From the NCBI RefSeq assembly GCF_002887815.1, contig NZ_PDHO01000003.1:248001-312000 (forward strand): a stretch of DNA of 64,000 bases, in the 5' to 3' direction. Source of the DNA: Mycobacterium sp. ENV421. GTDB lineage: Bacteria > Actinomycetota > Actinomycetes > Mycobacteriales > Mycobacteriaceae. The number at the start of each line of letters is the position of its first letter. Position 1 is the stretch's first letter. The notes beneath the pieces were generated by a model, which worked only from the letters and a program-made list of their open reading frames with translations, was not told the origin of the DNA and made no database searches. This document shows, piece by piece, positions 8,042 to 17,319 of the stretch. Both the position numbers and the translations under genes were made by a program.

Positions 8042-9169
8042 GTGGCGATCTTCGGTCGGAACACGGCGCGCCAGCGCCTGAAGAGGGCGACGCGGCACGC
8101 GCTCTCCGCGCCGACCTTTGACACGCCGCCGGACGCCACGCCGTGGGTGATCGGGGGGTTGTGGCCCGCGGAGCTGGCGACGGTCACGCCGAGAACCGCC
8201 GCTGTCGCCTCGCACCTGAAGAACGACCTGCAGCGCATCGCGGACTCGGCCAACGAGCGGTTGCGCGCGCTGCGGCACTCCGATGTCCCCGACTTCGCGC
8301 GGCGGGCCGAGGAAGTCCGGATCATCGAGACGGCCAGAGCCTATGCGGTGCAGCGCGTCGAGTCGACGATTCGTCAATTGCGTTCTGCGGAAGATGATTT
8401 CGATACCGACCCGGCGATGCAGAAGATCACCCCGGAGCAGGTGCGCGAGGCGGACGCGATCGCTACGCCCGTGGTCGAACCCGTCGAAATCAATTCTGAA
8501 CCCGAACCCGAACCCGAACCGCCGCCCACACCTGAACCCGTCGATCGCCGACTGGAGTCCGTGCTCGAGTTCGTCGCCCGCCAGGAGCCGGGATTGCGGT
8601 GGGCGGTCGGGGAGCGCGCGGATGGGACCACTGTGCTGGTCACCGATCTCGCGCACGGCTGGATCCCGCCCGGCATCGCAGTGCCCGCCGGTGTCGGTCT
8701 GTTGCCGCCGGCCAGGCGCGGCGGGTGGGTCGGTGAACTGCTCGGTGACGTCGTCCGATCCGCGGTGTATCACCCCGGTGACCCATTCGGTGCCGGGCGC
8801 ACTGATGCGGCGACTTCGCTGGAGGCCCGCGAACTGCCCCGCGTCGACGACCTCGGCTGGAAGTTGGTGGAGGCCACCCACTGGCGGGACGGACTACCCC
8901 GGATGGTGCACACGCTGGCGAAGGCCGGCGCGGCCCGCACCGGGGTGCTCGACGCCGAGGTCGACGTGCTGCGCGTGCATTCCGACACCGCTCGCTATCA
9001 GCTGATGGCCCAGTATCCCGATGTCGACGCCGCACTGTTGAGCAACGCCCTGTTGTTGGCTGCAACCGAAGCGATCGCGCTGGGCGACGAGGTGTCGGCC
9101 AACTATCACGTGGCCTGGTTCGAGGCGCTCACTGCGCCGCAGCCAACCAACTGGGGCACCGCGCCATAA
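8042..9169 (+). CDS. Rv3899c-like conserved protein at the 5' edge of the ESX-2 locus
   Basis: A 375-residue soluble protein beginning with GTG 8042. Residues 1-140 are helical with basic patches, about 155-175 form an acidic Pro/Glu linker (EPEPEPEPPPTPEP), and the rest is a folded domain with TTVLVTDLAHGWIPPGI and a helical C terminus (LAATEAIALGDEVSANYH). Size and position two genes upstream of eccB2 match M. tuberculosis Rv3899c, a conserved protein of unknown function. It shares strand with the ESX-2 genes and is 104 bp from the next gene. A role in secretion is suggested only by position. I see no signal peptide, membrane span or catalytic motif. Confidence 0.7.
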   Translation: MAIFGRNTARQRLKRATRHALSAPTFDTPPDATPWVIGGLWPAELATVTPRTAAVASHLKNDLQRIADSANERLRALRHSDVPDFARRAEEVRIIETARAYAVQRVESTIRQLRSAEDDFDTDPAMQKITPEQVREADAIATPVVEPVEINSEPEPEPEPPPTPEPVDRRLESVLEFVARQEPGLRWAVGERADGTTVLVTDLAHGWIPPGIAVPAGVGLLPPARRGGWVGELLGDVVRSAVYHPGDPFGAGRTDAATSLEARELPRVDDLGWKLVEATHWRDGLPRMVHTLAKAGAARTGVLDAEVDVLRVHSDTARYQLMAQYPDVDAALLSNALLLAATEAIALGDEVSANYHVAWFEALTAPQPTNWGTAP

Positions 9170-9273
9170 CCGAACCTATGGTGCGAGGTTGCTGGAGCGT
9201 TTTGCACCGGTGGCGGCCGCCGATGCTGAAGAAGTGAATTGACGCAGGTAGCGACGGTCGACATACTTGTGAC

Positions 9274-9591
9274 GTGGCGGGATCGGGCAGCGGTCGCGAG
9301 CTTAGCGACAGGGATCTCGTCGACGCGGTCTTGAAGGAGCTGAGCGAGGCTGCCGAGCGCTGGGAGGCGCTCGTCGCGCAGGCCGAGACCATCACCTACA
9401 GCGTCGATCTGGGGGATATACACGCGGTGGCAAACTCCGACGGCAAACTGGTCGAACTGACTTTGCATCCGGCGGTCGTGACCGATTACACCCACGGTGA
9501 GCTCAGTGACCGACTGAACCTGGCGTTCGCCGCGCTGCGCGAAGAAGCCGAATCCGATAACCAGGCACGGTACGGAGGTGGATTGCGGTGA
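9274..9591 (+). CDS. YbaB/EbfC-like small protein (EspL/Rv3898c type)
   Basis: A 105-residue protein with an N-terminal amphipathic helix (LSEAAERWEALVAQAETI), a short beta region (HAVANSDGKLVELTLHPAVV) and a C-terminal helix (LSDRLNLAFAALREEAESD). This helix-sheet-helix order is that of the YbaB/EbfC nucleoid-associated family, whose relatives (EspL and similar) occur repeatedly in mycobacterial ESX loci. Start GTG 9274. It ends 31 bp before eccB2. Whether it binds DNA or acts as a chaperone within ESX-2 is unknown. The call rests on fold-level pattern and position, not on a strict motif. Confidence 0.7.
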   Translation: MAGSGSGRELSDRDLVDAVLKELSEAAERWEALVAQAETITYSVDLGDIHAVANSDGKLVELTLHPAVVTDYTHGELSDRLNLAFAALREEAESDNQARYGGGLR

Positions 9592-9622
9592 CTCCTGCAG
9601 ACCTGGCGGAGGGACACCACCC

Positions 9623-11119
9623 GTGCCGCTGAATCTGTCCAACCGGGACCAGAACTCCGGGCATCTGTTCTACAACCGCAGGCTGCGGGCAGCGATCACC
9701 CGCTTCTCGGTGCGGATGAAGCACGATGACCGCAAGCAGCAGGCGGCCGTGGCACTGTCGATCGTCTTCGTGCTGATCGGCTGCGGCTGGATGGCCCTGC
9801 TGCATTTCATGAAGCCCGCCGGTCTGGTGGGCCAGTCGAACATCATCGGCAACCGAGACACCGGTGCGCTCTACGCCAAGATCGACAACCGGTTGTATCC
9901 GGCGCTGAACCTCACGTCGGCGCGCCTCGCGACCGGCAGTTCGTCATCACCGACCTGGGTCAACGCCAAAGAGATCGCCAAATACCCGACCGGGCCGATG
10001 ATCGGAATCCCCGGCATCCCCGACGATTTGACCGTCTCGGCGAACCCGGTGTCGGCATGGTCGTTGTGTGACACCGCCGCGGCACGGGGCAGCGGCCAGA
10101 CTCCGGTGGTCACCGCCATCGCCGGTGAGATCTACGGTGGTGGCCGGGCACAGCCCATGCGCTCGACGCAGGCTGTCCTGGCCACCCATGGCAGCGCGAC
10201 ATATCTGATCTGGAACGGGCAGCGCACCCAGATCGACCCGGCCGACCGCTCGGTGACCTTCAACCTCGGAGTCGACCCCGGCGTGACGCGTCCGATCGAT
10301 ATCTCGAACGCGCTGTTCGATGCCATGCCGGCGACGGAACCCCTTGTCGTCCCTGTCATTCCGGAAGCCGGCACACCGTCTCGCCTGCTGGCCGGTTCGC
10401 TCGTGGGTAGCGTCCTGGAGACCAAGGACTCGAACGGCAACGTCAGCGGCTTTTACGCCCTGCTTCCCGACGGCGTCCAGAAGATCACCGGCTTCGTCGC
10501 CGACCTGCTGCGCACCGCCAACAGTCAGGGCTCGACCACCCCGCAACTGATCTCGCCCGACAAGCTCGTCGACATCCCGCAAGTGACGGTGCTCAACGTC
10601 GACTTCTATCCGACCGGCAAGCTCGATTTCATCGACACCGATGCCAATCCGGTCACGTGCGTGGGCTGGCAGAAGCAAACCACCGACCGGCAGGCCGCGG
10701 TGACGTTCTTCAGCGGGCGTGGGTTGCCGAGCCCGGAGGGTATGGATTCGCACATCGTGCGACTGGTCCGCGACAGTCGTGACCCCGATTCCGTCGAGGC
10801 CAACCAGACCCTGATGCTGCCGGGCGCGGCGAACTTCGTCGCATCCACCAGCGCGGCGACCTCCTCGGACACCCGAGAGAGCCTGTATTGGGTTTCCCCA
10901 CAAGGGGTTCGGTATGGGATCGAATGGGATCAGAGCACGCTCCAAGCCCTGGGAGTTGACCCGCGCCTCGCGGTACAGGCGCCGTGGCCCATCTTGCGGA
11001 CGTTCGCCGCAGGCCCGGCCATCAACCGCGCGACGGCGCTGTTGGCGCGCGACACCATCGACCCCGGCGGTGCAGTGGCCCCGGTGGCTGCACCAGGCCA
11101 ACAGAACGCGGGAGGATAG
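9623..11119 (+). CDS. eccB2: ESX-2 core component EccB2
   Basis: A 498-residue EccB. The N terminus is typical (VPLNLSNRDQNSGHLFYNRR), followed by one membrane span at about residues 43-62 (VALSIVFVLIGCGWMALLHF) and a large periplasmic domain. EccB anchors the type VII membrane complex with EccC, EccD and EccE. I chose GTG 9623, not the in-frame codon at 9578, because a GGCGGAGGG ribosome site lies just upstream and the family N terminus begins there. Length fits M. tuberculosis EccB2 (about 495). The gene is followed after 2 bp by eccC2. Periplasmic cysteines (SLCDTAA, VTCVGWQ) could form the disulphide known in EccB proteins. Confidence 0.93.
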   Translation: MPLNLSNRDQNSGHLFYNRRLRAAITRFSVRMKHDDRKQQAAVALSIVFVLIGCGWMALLHFMKPAGLVGQSNIIGNRDTGALYAKIDNRLYPALNLTSARLATGSSSSPTWVNAKEIAKYPTGPMIGIPGIPDDLTVSANPVSAWSLCDTAAARGSGQTPVVTAIAGEIYGGGRAQPMRSTQAVLATHGSATYLIWNGQRTQIDPADRSVTFNLGVDPGVTRPIDISNALFDAMPATEPLVVPVIPEAGTPSRLLAGSLVGSVLETKDSNGNVSGFYALLPDGVQKITGFVADLLRTANSQGSTTPQLISPDKLVDIPQVTVLNVDFYPTGKLDFIDTDANPVTCVGWQKQTTDRQAAVTFFSGRGLPSPEGMDSHIVRLVRDSRDPDSVEANQTLMLPGAANFVASTSAATSSDTRESLYWVSPQGVRYGIEWDQSTLQALGVDPRLAVQAPWPILRTFAAGPAINRATALLARDTIDPGGAVAPVAAPGQQNAGG

Positions 11120-11121
11120 CG

Positions 11122-14100
11122 GTGTCGAAGAGGGGATTCGTTCGAGGTCCGCGCAAGTCGACGCCGGCCGTCCCGCCGGTTCGGGTGGCCGTCGCGCCGC
11201 CGCTGGCACTGCCCGAGCGGGAGCCGCGCAACATCCTGCTGATGATCGCGCTGCCGGCGCTGCTGGTCGGCATCATCGGCACGCTGGTCGTGATGTACAC
11301 GTCCGGCGTGCGCTCACTGCAGTCCGGCTTCTTCCCGATGGTGGGTCTGGTCGGGTTCGGCGCGCTGATGTTCAGCGGCCGGCTCGGTCGCGGCCGCCGA
11401 ATCAGTTGGGGCGAGCAGGAAAAGCAGCGGCGGATGTATCTGCGCCAACTCGACGACGATCGCGACGAAGTGCAGCGCGCCGCTCAGGACCAGCGCCGCA
11501 GCCAGCTGTTCGTGCATGGTGACCCGCAGGAGCTCGACACGGTGATCGGCGGGCCTCGGATGTGGGAGCGCCGCCCGTCCGATCCCGATTACCTCGACGT
11601 GCGACTGGGCATCGGGGTGCAGTCGACCGCCGACTCGGCGGTGTCCCTGCAGTGGCCCGAGGTGCCCGTCGGCGAGGAGCTGGAGCCGGTGACGGGCCGG
11701 GCGCTGCGTGACTTCATCCTCGAGCAGAGCAAGATCCGCGGTATCGGCAAGGTGCTGAGCCTGCGGTCACGCCCCGGATTCAGCTTCGTCGGTGATGATC
11801 CCGAGGAACTGCACTCCTTCATGCGAGCGGTGTTGTGCGAGTTGGCGGTTTATCACAGCCCCAACGACGTCAAACTGATGGTCGTCACGCGGCATCCTGA
11901 ACTGTGGTCCTGGATGGTGTGGTTGCCGCACAACCAGCACGACGAGATGTTCGACGCCTGCGGGCTGCGGCGACTGGTCTTCACCTCGCCCACCGAACTG
12001 GAGGATGCGCTCGACGCCGAGCTGCATCGCAAAGGTCGCGGGCCGTGGACGCCGCCCAGCGGCTCCAGCCCGACGACCATGCTCTCCCCGATGGAGGCGG
12101 CGTCCGGCAACGCGCTGGGCCCGCACTGGGTGATCGTCGACGACAACATCGGCACCCCCGAGCAATGGGAGGGCATCACCGGTCAGAAGGGCATGGCCGG
12201 AATCACGGTGCTGCGCTTGGCGTCCCGACCCGGAGTCGGAGTGGGATTCTCGGGCGACGAGGAACGCTTCAGCCTGCGCGAGGGCCGGCTGCGGCATCGC
12301 AACGCCTTCTACGCCGTCGCCGACATGCTCGCCGAGAGCACCGCGGACCGCTACGCCCGTGCGCTGGCGCGCTGGTCGCCGATGACCGCGGGTGAACTGT
12401 CAGAGACCGACAGCCAGGGCGGGGAGCTGTTGCGCGCGTTGGGGATCACCGATCCACGCCGCCTCGACGTCGATCGGCTGTGGGCTGAGAGCCGAGGTCG
12501 GGGGGACCCGAAGTGGGCGGTGGTCCCGGTCGGCGTCAAGCCCGGTGGCGAACTGCAGTACGTCGTGTTGCGAGCCAAGGACTTCGGTGGCTTCGGCTTC
12601 CACTCCGTCGTGATCGGAACCTCGGGTTCGGGCAAGTCCGAGTACTTCCTGTCGCTGTGCAACGGGATCGCGCTGACCCACTCGCCGGAGACGTTCATCG
12701 TGATCTTCGTCGACATGAAGTTCGAGTCGGCCGCCCAGGACCTCGCGGGATTGCCGCACGTGGCGGGTTCGCTGTCCAACCTGGGCAAGGATGACCGTCA
12801 CCTCGCCGAGCGGATGCGCAAAGCCATCGACGGTGAAATCGCCCGCCGCTACCGGCTGTTCAAGGACGCCGGCGCCCGCGATGCCAACGAATACGAGGAG
12901 ATGCGGCTGGCGGGCCGCGACCTCGAGCCCGTCCCGATCCTGCTCGTCATCATCGACGAGTATCTCGAACTGTTCCACCATCACCCCGAGTGGATCGATC
13001 TGGTGATCCACATCGGTCAGGAAGGCCGCGGCTGTAACGTCTTCTTCACCCTCGGCGGTCAGCGGCTGGACTTGTCATCGCTGAGTAAGGCAAAGAGCAA
13101 CATCGCTTTTCGGGTTGCGCTGCGCGCGGAGACCGCAGAGGACTCGCGCGACGTGATCGGCAGCGACGCCGCCCTGCACCTGCCGTCCAAAGAGGCCGGC
13201 TACGGTCTGCTCAAGGTCGGACCGCGCGAACTCGAACAGTTCCGCTGCTTCTATGTTTCGGCGCCGTTCGTGGTGCCCAAGAAGGTGGTCACCACAGACG
13301 CCACCGTTGACGTCAGTTTCACCCAGCCTCGACCACTGACCTGGGAGTACCAACCGCTGTCGGCCGAGGACAACGCCGCGCTCGCCGAGGCCGATGCTCC
13401 CGAGGAGCCCGACGAATTCCTCTATCACGCAGACGGTTTCAAGAAGAAGAAGCTGCTCGACGTCATCCGGGAATCGTTGATCTCGCACCCGGCCCGAGCA
13501 CCGCACCAGATCTGGCTGCCACCCCTGGAAGTCGGCGAGACCGCCGACGCTCTGGTGGAGCGCTGGCGCGGCAAGCCGTGGTGGGTGGACTACGGGCAGA
13601 ACCCGGGCCTACTCATCCCGGTCGGAATCGAGGACTTCCCGGAAGACCACGCCCAGCGGGTGCACGTCATCGACGCCGAGATGGACAACATCATGGTGGT
13701 CGCCACGGCCCAGCGCGGAAAGTCCACCACGCTGATGACGCTGGTCACCTCCGCAGCTCTGATGTACCGGCCCGAGCGGGTGACGTTCTTCTGTCTCGGC
13801 GCGTCGCTGTATCCGGTCGAAGATCTCCCGCATGTGGCGGGCGTCGTCAGCCTCACCGACACCGAAGGTGTGTCCCGCACGCTGGCCACCATCGAGGGCC
13901 TGATCCGGGCGCGGGAAGCGTCGTTCAAGCGATATCAGATGGACATCGGTGAGTTCCGTGAGCGCCGGTTCGGCGCGGCAGGCGGCGGCGGTACCGATCC
14001 CGACGACAAGTTCGGCGACATCTTCCTGGTCATCGACAACTTCGGCGATCTGTACGACAAGGACAACGGCATGGGTGACCGCGCGATCTCGATTGCGCGC

Positions 14101-15192
14101 CAAGGCCTGTCGTACGGCATCCACGTCGCCACCAGCGCCAGCGGCTGGCTGGTCGGCCAGAAGCAGGCCCTGCTGAGCGTGTCCAACGCACGAATTCAGT
14201 TGCGGCTGAGCAACCCTGACGAGACGCAGATGGGCACCGGCATGGAGCATCGCCGGGCGGCGCGAAACACCCTGGACCGTCCCGGGTTCGGTGTCACGAG
14301 GCTCGGTCAGGAACTGTTGATCGGGCTACCTGAGATCGTCGGGCCCGACGGCGAGCGGATCCCGACCCGCCAGGTGGGCCAGGTGATCGCGGCCCAGACC
14401 GGCGCGAGCAAGGTCGAGACGCTGGCCCGCCTGCCCGAACGTATCGGGTTGCGCGAGATCATCACCGCCTACCCCGCCACTGCCGATAGCCTCGACATCC
14501 CCTTCGCGATGGGGGAGAGCGCACTGCAAGCGGTGGCCCTGCCGAGCCGGCAGATGCCGAACTTGTTGGTGGTCGGAAGGCAGGGTTGCGGCAAGACCAG
14601 CAGCCTGGCCGCCTTCGGGCAGTCGATCGCCGCACGGCTGTCGCCGGACGACGCGCAGATCACCATCATCGATCCGAAGACCAGCCTGATCGGCAAGATC
14701 CAGGGACCGCACGTGCGGGCCTATGCCTACACCCCGGACGACATCGACCAGGTGCTGGCCGAACTGGCCGAGATGATGCGGGATCGGCTGCCACCGTCAG
14801 GGCTGAGCCAGGAGGAGCTGCTGACCCGCACGACCTGGACGGGACCGCACCACTATGTGCTGATCGACGACGAGCAGGAACTGCGGCCCAGCGGGGCCAT
14901 CGGCAAGGCCGCCGCGACCGCACCACTGTGGCCGTTGATCGAGCGAAGTCGGGAGATCGGGTTGCATGTGATCGCCGCCCGGCTGCCCGGCAACTGGGCC
15001 GGCGTCTCGGCGATGAGCCCGTTCCTGCAGAAATTGACCGGTTCCCGGGCGCCCACGCTGTTCATGGACAACGACCCGCAGACCGTGAAGGTGTACGGCC
15101 GCACCAGCGCTCAGCAACTGCCACCGGGTCGCGGATTGATGGTGACTACCGATGGGGTTATGGAAGGCGTATTAGTGGGAACACCAGAGTGA
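11122..15192 (+). CDS. eccC2: ESX-2 motor ATPase EccC2 (fused form)
   Basis: A 1356-residue FtsK/SpoIIIE-type ATPase powering substrate export. Two membrane spans lie near the N terminus (ILLMIALPALLVGIIGTLVV and FFPMVGLVGFGALMF). Three ATPase domains follow, with P-loops GTSGSGKS (residues 499-506), ATAQRGKS (861-868) and GRQGCGKT (1152-1159). The first has a full Walker B (VIIDEY), the second keeps Asp but lacks the following Glu (VIDNFGD), and the third reads LIDDEQE. EccC domain 3 normally binds the C-terminal YxxxD/E signal of the Esx partner. The single long gene excludes ESX-1, where EccCa and EccCb are split, and fits EccC2. GTG 11122 has GGGAGGA 6 bp upstream. Confidence 0.95.
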   Translation: MSKRGFVRGPRKSTPAVPPVRVAVAPPLALPEREPRNILLMIALPALLVGIIGTLVVMYTSGVRSLQSGFFPMVGLVGFGALMFSGRLGRGRRISWGEQEKQRRMYLRQLDDDRDEVQRAAQDQRRSQLFVHGDPQELDTVIGGPRMWERRPSDPDYLDVRLGIGVQSTADSAVSLQWPEVPVGEELEPVTGRALRDFILEQSKIRGIGKVLSLRSRPGFSFVGDDPEELHSFMRAVLCELAVYHSPNDVKLMVVTRHPELWSWMVWLPHNQHDEMFDACGLRRLVFTSPTELEDALDAELHRKGRGPWTPPSGSSPTTMLSPMEAASGNALGPHWVIVDDNIGTPEQWEGITGQKGMAGITVLRLASRPGVGVGFSGDEERFSLREGRLRHRNAFYAVADMLAESTADRYARALARWSPMTAGELSETDSQGGELLRALGITDPRRLDVDRLWAESRGRGDPKWAVVPVGVKPGGELQYVVLRAKDFGGFGFHSVVIGTSGSGKSEYFLSLCNGIALTHSPETFIVIFVDMKFESAAQDLAGLPHVAGSLSNLGKDDRHLAERMRKAIDGEIARRYRLFKDAGARDANEYEEMRLAGRDLEPVPILLVIIDEYLELFHHHPEWIDLVIHIGQEGRGCNVFFTLGGQRLDLSSLSKAKSNIAFRVALRAETAEDSRDVIGSDAALHLPSKEAGYGLLKVGPRELEQFRCFYVSAPFVVPKKVVTTDATVDVSFTQPRPLTWEYQPLSAEDNAALAEADAPEEPDEFLYHADGFKKKKLLDVIRESLISHPARAPHQIWLPPLEVGETADALVERWRGKPWWVDYGQNPGLLIPVGIEDFPEDHAQRVHVIDAEMDNIMVVATAQRGKSTTLMTLVTSAALMYRPERVTFFCLGASLYPVEDLPHVAGVVSLTDTEGVSRTLATIEGLIRAREASFKRYQMDIGEFRERRFGAAGGGGTDPDDKFGDIFLVIDNFGDLYDKDNGMGDRAISIARQGLSYGIHVATSASGWLVGQKQALLSVSNARIQLRLSNPDETQMGTGMEHRRAARNTLDRPGFGVTRLGQELLIGLPEIVGPDGERIPTRQVGQVIAAQTGASKVETLARLPERIGLREIITAYPATADSLDIPFAMGESALQAVALPSRQMPNLLVVGRQGCGKTSSLAAFGQSIAARLSPDDAQITIIDPKTSLIGKIQGPHVRAYAYTPDDIDQVLAELAEMMRDRLPPSGLSQEELLTRTTWTGPHHYVLIDDEQELRPSGAIGKAAATAPLWPLIERSREIGLHVIAARLPGNWAGVSAMSPFLQKLTGSRAPTLFMDNDPQTVKVYGRTSAQQLPPGRGLMVTTDGVMEGVLVGTPE

Positions 15193-15307
15193 CGGCAATC
15201 TGCAAGTTAGCTGCAAACGCAACCACATAAGTAGCCTTAGGTCGCCAGCACACTCTAGTATCAGGCAAGATTGCAGGTACGCCTGTGATTACTGGGAGGA
15301 GAGCAAC

Positions 15308-15607
15308 ATGGTTTTGAATGTCAACGCAGCGACGGTGTCCACCTCGGCAACGACCGAGACCAGCCTGAGTGCGGAAATGGGCGCGGCTACGTCGGCTGCT
15401 TCCGAGGCGCTGATGGGTGTGCTCCCGATGGGCGCGGACCTGGACTCTGCACAGTTCGCTGCGGCACTCAACGCCGCAGGCGCCTCATACGTCGCAACTG
15501 CCTCAGAGCACCTGGCGAATCGCGGCATGTTCGCGGGCTCGCAGGAACTGGCGGCGGCGACCTACACCGCCACTGACATCCTCAACAACGCGGCGCTGGT
15601 CATCTAG
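15308..15607 (+). CDS. ESX-2-associated PE-family protein (PE36-like)
   Basis: A 99-residue PE-type helical-hairpin protein placed directly before a PPE gene. The N terminus MVLNVNAATVSTSA lacks the literal Pro-Glu of the family but matches the ESX-2 PE pattern. The segment PMGADLDSAQFAAALNAAGASYVATASEHL is in the right place for the second helix, and the C-terminal YTATD (about residues 86-90) is the YxxxD/E type VII secretion signal. A strong GGGAGGAG ribosome site lies at 15294-15301. The 115-bp gap before it holds a TAGTAT hexamer (15256-15261) that could be a -10 element. It should form a heterodimer with the adjacent PPE and be exported by ESX-2. Confidence 0.82.
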   Translation: MVLNVNAATVSTSATTETSLSAEMGAATSAASEALMGVLPMGADLDSAQFAAALNAAGASYVATASEHLANRGMFAGSQELAAATYTATDILNNAALVI

Positions 15608-15611
15608 TCCG

Positions 15612-16853
15612 ATGCCCGATCCGTCATGGCCGACCTTCACGCCTGAAATGAATTACCTCCGCCTCGTGGGGCCGGGGGCAGGTGGGACGGCGACGACGTT
15701 GGCCAACGGCGCGGCCTGGCAGGCGTTGATGGGCAGCAATGAGCTGGCCTTCTCGATGTCGCAGCTGAACACCGCGGTCACCTCGCTGAATTTCGAGGGC
15801 GTCGGCGGCCTGAGCTCGATGACCGCCGTCACCGGACTCAATACCGCTCTGCAGTTGCTCGCCGGCTGGGTGCAGGAGAAGCCGCCGATCGCCGCCAGTG
15901 CCGTCTCGGCCTACGAGACCGCGGTGTCGTCGATGATTCCGGCGGAGGTCTCGATCGCGAACCGCACCGAACAGGCCGCTGACGTAGGTATCAACCCCGC
16001 CGTACTGGGCGCCTTGACGCCGGCGATCGTCGCGTTGGACACCGAATACTACGGCGAGCACTGGCCGCACAATGCCGGTGCGGGCGCCGCCTACGGCGCT
16101 GCTCTGGCTGCGCTCGTCGCGGCGCTGGCCATTCCGCCGCCATTGGCCCCGCTGGGCGCCTCACCGGCCGCCGGCGCCTCCGCGGCGGCCGCTGTCGCGC
16201 AGGCGGCCGGGACCACCGGCATGCAGGCCGCCACCCAGGGCACCGGTCAGGTCACCCAGATGGCCGGCCAGACCGCCGCCGCACCCGCGTCGGCCGGCGG
16301 CGAGATGAGCTCGATGATGATGCAGCCCATGCAGGCCGCGATGGGTGCCATGCAGCCGCTGATGGGCATGTTCCAGGCGCCGATGCAGGCGTTCCAGGGC
16401 CTGTCCAGCCTCCCGCAGTCGATGATGGGCCAGCTCGGCGGCCTGATGAACGGGATGAAGGGCGCTGACGCCGCATTTCCGGCCGCCGACCTGGTCAAGG
16501 CAGGTGCTCCGGTCGGCGGAGCCGGTGGTATCGGGGGCGGCGGAGCCGGTGGAGGTATCGGCGGAGGCGGTGGCGGCGGGGTGCCGGGCGCGGGGTTGAC
16601 CAGCTATACCCGGCCCACGAGCAGCTTTGCTCCGGAGAACTCCGGCAGGCCCACGTCGCTGAAGACGGGTCTGCTCAGTGCCGCCGAAGTGCGCGGCCCC
16701 ACCTCGTCGCCGATGGGCGGCGGCGGAATGCCGATGTCGCCGGCCCACGCCGGCATGCTCGGCCAAGGCAAGGGAGAGAACAGCAAAGACGATGTTGCGC
16801 GTGCGCAGGTCGTAGTGGGGCATGATCCGCAACGCGATCCGCGACTCAGCTAA
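15612..16853 (+). CDS. PPE-family protein of the ESX-2 locus (PPE69-like)
   Basis: A 413-residue protein. Residues 1-180 form the helical PPE domain, with TFTPEMNYLRLVGPGAG near the start in place of the usual PPExN...GxG pattern. After it come Ala-rich and Met/Gln-rich stretches (about 220-320, such as MMMQPMQAAMGAMQPLMGMF) and a Gly-rich stretch (about 335-355, GGGGAGGGIGGGGGG). ATG 15612 is 4 bp after the PE stop, so the pair is co-translated. PPE proteins pair with PE, are bound by EspG in the cytoplasm and are exported. The low-complexity C-terminal half is probably flexible. No WxG motif is evident in the PPE domain (FEGVGG at that place). Confidence 0.85.
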   Translation: MPDPSWPTFTPEMNYLRLVGPGAGGTATTLANGAAWQALMGSNELAFSMSQLNTAVTSLNFEGVGGLSSMTAVTGLNTALQLLAGWVQEKPPIAASAVSAYETAVSSMIPAEVSIANRTEQAADVGINPAVLGALTPAIVALDTEYYGEHWPHNAGAGAAYGAALAALVAALAIPPPLAPLGASPAAGASAAAAVAQAAGTTGMQAATQGTGQVTQMAGQTAAAPASAGGEMSSMMMQPMQAAMGAMQPLMGMFQAPMQAFQGLSSLPQSMMGQLGGLMNGMKGADAAFPAADLVKAGAPVGGAGGIGGGGAGGGIGGGGGGGVPGAGLTSYTRPTSSFAPENSGRPTSLKTGLLSAAEVRGPTSSPMGGGGMPMSPAHAGMLGQGKGENSKDDVARAQVVVGHDPQRDPRLS

Positions 16854-16981
16854 TAGCTCGTACTTAGGGGGTGCGTCCGTCAACGTTTGCCAGAGGGTGA
16901 AGTGACAGCTGGTCCGCCCCCACCCGATACTCGACAACACATCCACTTACCGGGATCACACTCAGCAAAAGGGAGAAACAC

Positions 16982-17287
16982 ATGACACTCGTCGTCACAC
17001 CGGAGGTGCTGCGGAGCACCCAGCAGGCCATCGAGTCCGCGCTCGAGCACGCGACCGCGATCGCCAATGGCTACCTCAGCCACCACGAGGGCCTCGGCTC
17101 GGCGGTCTGGGGCGGCCAGGCGCAGCTGGCGTCGGTGAACACCGCGGCCCAGATCAACCACGACCTGCAGCAGACGATCACCGGTGGCACTCGGTTGGCC
17201 CACGGCCTGAGCCAGGCGGCTTCGATGATGGAGCAGCACGAGGCCGACGCCGCGCACAGCCTCACCAGCTTCGCCGCGAACGCCTGA
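16982..17287 (+). CDS. esxD: WXG100-family protein EsxD
   Basis: A 101-residue helix-turn-helix protein with the WxG turn as VWGGQAQ near residue 40 and no signal peptide. It precedes a second Esx gene by 32 bp, the standard heterodimer arrangement. Position between PPE and esxC in an ESX-2 order corresponds to M. tuberculosis EsxD (about 107 aa). A GGGAGAAAC ribosome site lies just before ATG 16982. A 128-bp gap separates it from the PPE gene. I see no clear YxxxD/E at its C terminus (HSLTSFAANA), so the export signal may be supplied by another partner. Confidence 0.83.
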   Translation: MTLVVTPEVLRSTQQAIESALEHATAIANGYLSHHEGLGSAVWGGQAQLASVNTAAQINHDLQQTITGGTRLAHGLSQAASMMEQHEADAAHSLTSFAANA

Positions 17288-17319
17288 CCCTCAGACCACC
17301 CACCGAAAAGGACTTGATC

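Noticed and set aside
7136..8881. 581-codon open frame on the minus strand
   Set aside because: It is antisense to the FAD oxidoreductase and the Rv3899c-like gene, both with clear family features. Long shadow frames are normal at this GC content.
9578..9622. Earlier start for eccB2 with 15 extra residues
   Set aside because: The extra sequence MDCGDSCRPGGG is not found in EccB proteins, and the ribosome site is placed for GTG 9623.
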